From NCBI GenBank assembly GCA_026770585.1, contig MU646511.1:268328-282780 (forward strand): 14,453 nucleotides of DNA, written 5' to 3'. The stretch is from Baffinella frigidus. Taxonomy: Eukaryota > Cryptophyceae > Cryptomonadales > Baffinellaceae. Positions within the stretch are counted from its first letter, which is position 1; each line of letters opens with the position of its first letter. The notes under the pieces were generated by a model. It saw nothing but the letters and a program-made list of their open reading frames with translations, was not told the origin of the DNA and searched no databases. The position numbers and the translations under genes were made by a program. Positions 12,597 to 14,453 of the stretch are shown here, in pieces.

Positions 12597-12970
12597 ATTT
12601 CGGGTTTGGGGTTTGGGGTTTAGGGTTTAGGGTTTGGGGTTCAGGGTTTATGGTTTCGGTTTTCGGATTTCGGGTTTCGGGTTTCGGTGTTTGGTGTTTT
12701 GGTGTTTCGGGTTTGGGTGAAAGAACCTGGGCGCATGACCGCTCCCCCCCCAATCCTCCTCCCCCGGAAAACGCTCCCCACGAGACGATGCCTCCCCGGA
12801 GTAAAGTTTCGGGTTTCGGGTTTCGGAGGTTTCGGGGTTCGGGTGAGCACCTGCACTCTCCAACGCTCCAACGCGAGAACAACCCCCTCGGGAAGAGGCC
12901 CCTCCGTAAAGTAAAGTTTCGGGTTTCGGGTTTCGGGTTTCGGGTTTCGGGTTTCGGGTTCCTGGTTGGG
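12597..12970. repeat. TTTGGGG/TTTAGGG to TTTCGGG blocks with a repeated lead-in
   Basis: Heptamer blocks lie at 12597-12720, 12808-12850 and 12917-12961; the last is six consecutive TTTCGGG units. Two of the TTTCGGG runs are introduced by the same word, GTAAAGTTTCGGG (12801 and 12908), and preceded by GC-rich sequence with CTCC words, which suggests duplication of a larger unit of about 105 bp. The GFRVSGF frames are artefacts. Confidence 0.88.
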
Positions 12971-13123
12971 GTCCCACCTGGGCGAGAGAAGGCTCGAATG
13001 GCGCCCCGCGGGGGGATGGCGGGTTCTCTGGAAGGCTCTCTCCGCGAGGCGATGGCGCACCCTCCCCAGACTCTCTCACCGACGGGAGCTCCGTCTGCTG
13101 CCGCGGGGGACCTGCTTGCGGGT
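12971..13123. other. GC-rich unassigned spacer
   Basis: GC-rich sequence between heptamer blocks, with short inverted words (GCGCCCCGCGGGG at 13001-13013). No gene is supported. Confidence 0.4.
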
Positions 13124-13322
13124 TTAGTGTTCAGTGTTTGGGGTTTGGGGTTTGGGGTTTGGGATGTGGGGTTCGGGGTTTAGGGTTTAGGGTTTAGGGT
13201 TTAGTGGTAAGTGTTTAGTGTTTAGTGTTTAGTGTTTAGTGTTTAGTGTTTATTGTTTGAGGTTTAGTGTTCAGTGTTCAGTGTTTAGTATTTAGGGTGT
13301 AGTTTTTAGGGTTTCGGGGTTA
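13124..13322. repeat. Heptamer array with a TTTAGTG block
   Basis: TTTGGGG x3 (13138-13160) and TTTAGGG x3-4 (13180-13203) are followed by five TTTAGTG units (13214-13248). TTTATTG, TTTGAGG, TTTAGTG, TTCAGTG x2, TTTAGTA and TTTAGGG then run to 13297. From 13214 onward every unit keeps the 7-base register. Confidence 0.93.
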
Positions 13323-13339
13323 CGCGGGGACACGTCGGG

Positions 13340-13475
13340 CGCGTTCGGAGGCGGGCCCGTCCCAGACTCCCGAGACGGGCCTGACTGGTCCCGCAGCGGG
13401 CTCGTCCTTGGAGCCATTGGAGAGACATCGTCCCGAGGCGGGCCCATCTGGTCCCGAGGCGGGCCCGTCGCGTAG
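13340..13475. repeat. CGAGGCGGGCCCGTC repeats, inverted partner of 10640-10728
   Basis: About five imperfect ~21-bp units (CCGAGGCGGGCCCGT, CCGAGACGGGCCTGACTGGT, CCGCAGCGGGCTCGTCC and others), with CCTTGGAGCCATTGGAGAGA in the middle matching the other block in reverse. On the minus strand it reads TGPPRDQMGPPRDDVSPMAP and onward. The minus frame is open 13639-13292, but I recognise no family. Confidence 0.75.
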
Positions 13476-13718
13476 ACGCGCCCGGTAAGCGTCGCGTCGG
13501 GAGGCGTGTGGTTCAGGAGGTTGGTTCCGGATGACGCTACCGGACGGTTCAGGAGGTTGGAGCTTCCGGGTGGGGATGTCACGACAGAGGTAAGCGGCGT
13601 GAGCTGCTGCGTAGCCCCGCCGGTAGGCGCGTCGCTCACCCGCGTGGGAGAAGTCTGGTTCAGGGGGTTCGAGGTTCCGAATGCCGCCGCGTGCGCGGTC
13701 CGGGTAAGCGCCGCGTCT

Positions 13719-13875
13719 GGTTTAGGGTTTAAGGTTTAGGGTTTAGGGTTTAGGGGTCAGGGGTTAGGGTTTAGGGTTTAGGGTTTAGGGGTTAGGGTTT
13801 AGGGTTTAGAGTTTAGGGTTTAGGGTTTAGGGTTTAGGGTTTAGGGTTTAGGGTTTAGGGTTTGAGGTTTAAGGT
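13719..13875. repeat. Best-preserved TTTAGGG array
   Basis: TTTAGGG units run from 13719 with few changes (TTTAAGG, GGTCAGGGGTTAGGG, TTTAGAG). From about 13813 to 13862 seven consecutive perfect TTTAGGG units are present. This is the closest match in the window to a canonical plant/alga-type telomere repeat, G-rich strand on +. Confidence 0.95.
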
Positions 13876-13951
13876 AAAACCCCCAGGAGGCGGCGCGTGT
13901 TGGAGGTTGACACTCCCAGGAGATGACCAGTCTTCAGCTGTGGAATCAATT

Positions 13952-14056
13952 AAACATATTACTTTCTGGCAAAACAAATTACCACACAATCGGGTCTTAC
14001 TAGTAATAGTAAAGCATCTGCGTAGTAATTTTCGTTGCCAGAAAAGCAATATGTTT
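13952..14056. mobile_element. 105-bp foldback (MITE-like)
   Basis: AAACATATTACTTTCTGGCAA (21 bases, 13952-13972) pairs with the inverse at 14035-14056, with one substitution and one extra base. Pairing continues inward through AAATTAC/GTAATTT, giving a stem of about 36 bp. Outer GGAA/TTCC words at 13942 and 14062 may extend it. It is AT-rich against GC-rich surroundings and lies between copies of the GTTCAGGAGGTTGG repeat. No clear target duplication is seen. Confidence 0.85.
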
Positions 14057-14304
14057 GTTCGTTCCCGGTGTTGAGTCATTACCCCGCTCGTTCGGCGCGT
14101 GGTTCAGGAGGTTGACGCTCCCAAGATGCGGCTGGTTCATGAGGTTGGAGGTTCCGGATGGAGGTTCCGGATGCTGCAGCGCGTCACTCTCGGGCGGGCA
14201 CTGGAGCTGGAAGGTGTCCCTGGGCGACGCGTCAAACTCGTTTGCCAAACTACTGGTGGGCGAACACTGCCCTGTCATGTTTCGAGGCGTCGTCCTGCGT
14301 AGAG

Positions 14305-14453
14305 GAGTTGGGGGTTGGGGGTTGGAATTTGGGGTTTGGGGTTTAGGTGTGGTGTGTAGTGTGTAGTGTGTAGTGTGTAGTGTGTAGTGTGTAGTGTGTA
14401 GTGTGTGGGGTGTAGGGTGTAGGGTGTAGGGTGTAGGGTGTAGGGTGTAAGGT
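14305..14453. repeat. Heptamer array with homogeneous TGTAGTG and TGTAGGG blocks
   Basis: GTTGGGG and TTTGGGG units are followed by seven TGTAGTG units (14355-14403), one TGTGGGG (14404-14410), five TGTAGGG (14411-14445) and TGTAAGG. All keep the 7-base register and run off the window end. Confidence 0.95.

Larger units (their letters stand above)
13508..14165. repeat. Dispersed GTTCAGGAGGTTGG/GGTTCCGGATG repeats
   Basis: Copies of GGTTCAGGAGGTTGG with GGTTCCGGATG-like sequence occur at about 13510, 13546, 13650 (diverged), 14101, 14137 (GGTTCATGAGG) and 14150-14170. A partial copy lies at 13900. On the minus strand they encode a repeated SGT-NLLNH-P-like pattern, open in 13639-13292 and again in 14278-14000, interrupted by telomere-like DNA and a foldback. 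This could be a split low-complexity coding region or a simple satellite. Confidence 0.7.

Noticed and set aside
11027-13183. Many RVSGFGF / NPKPETRNPKPET frames on both strands
   Set aside because: A 7-base repeat without stops is open in several frames on both strands and yields 7-residue repeats automatically.

Overview
The window is eukaryotic nuclear DNA, very probably from a microbial alga or other protist. The signs are tracts of plant/alga-type telomere-like heptamers (CCCTAAA on the left, TTTAGGG on the right, with many one-base variants), phase-consistent GT-AG exon remnants, ankyrin-repeat coding sequence and many short foldback (MITE-like) elements. There are no bacterial operons or ribosome binding sites. 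I cannot name the species. The TTTAGGG type occurs in several algal and protist groups, so it does not fix the lineage.

Most of the window is not coding. It reads as subtelomere-like or repeat-graveyard DNA with two recognisable gene remnants. At 236-1545 (+) lie several broken tandem copies of what look like the last two exons of an FtsH/AFG3/YME1-type AAA metalloprotease (end of the M41 domain). One exon pair (604-702 and 1207-1335) is still open, phase-consistent and ends in a stop codon. At 3360-3714 (-) is a short ankyrin-repeat ORF with a decayed continuation past its stop. A second ankyrin scrap with a 2-bp deletion lies on the + strand near 3104-3162. All longer ORFs elsewhere run through repeats, foldbacks or GC-rich low-complexity DNA, and I do not accept them as genes.

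Layout: 1-230 C-rich telomere-like; 236-1545 FtsH-like exon copies mixed with telomere-like sequence, a minisatellite and foldbacks; 1614-1860 a dispersed repeat abutting a MITE-like element with perfect 18-bp ends; 1941-3083 a segment bounded by about 75-bp inverted repeats and holding another foldback; 3081-3714 ankyrin remnants; 3800-5220 GC-rich low-complexity and unassigned DNA; 5250-5650 a direct repeat pair with a recurring NLKDLKD-type coding motif; 5915-6780 a long C-rich telomere-like tract interrupted by a MITE; 6841 onward telomere-like sequence becomes G-rich on the + strand; 7200-8170 foldbacks and short tandem repeats; 8717-9283 six dispersed copies of a ~32-bp dyad repeat around a ~204-bp foldback with a 46-bp near-perfect palindrome; 9438-9870 a heptamer array; 9873-10620 a composite repeat family split by a MITE; 10640-14453 alternating TTTAGGG/TTTCGGG/TTTAGTG/TGTAGGG/TGTAGTG blocks, GC-rich peptide-like repeats and two more MITE-like elements, one with a 4-bp target duplication.

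No gene set here forms a pathway. The biology visible is genome dynamics: heptamer tracts that expand block by block while keeping a 7-bp register, small inverted-repeat elements inserted into them, and gene tails duplicated and invaded by the same sequences.
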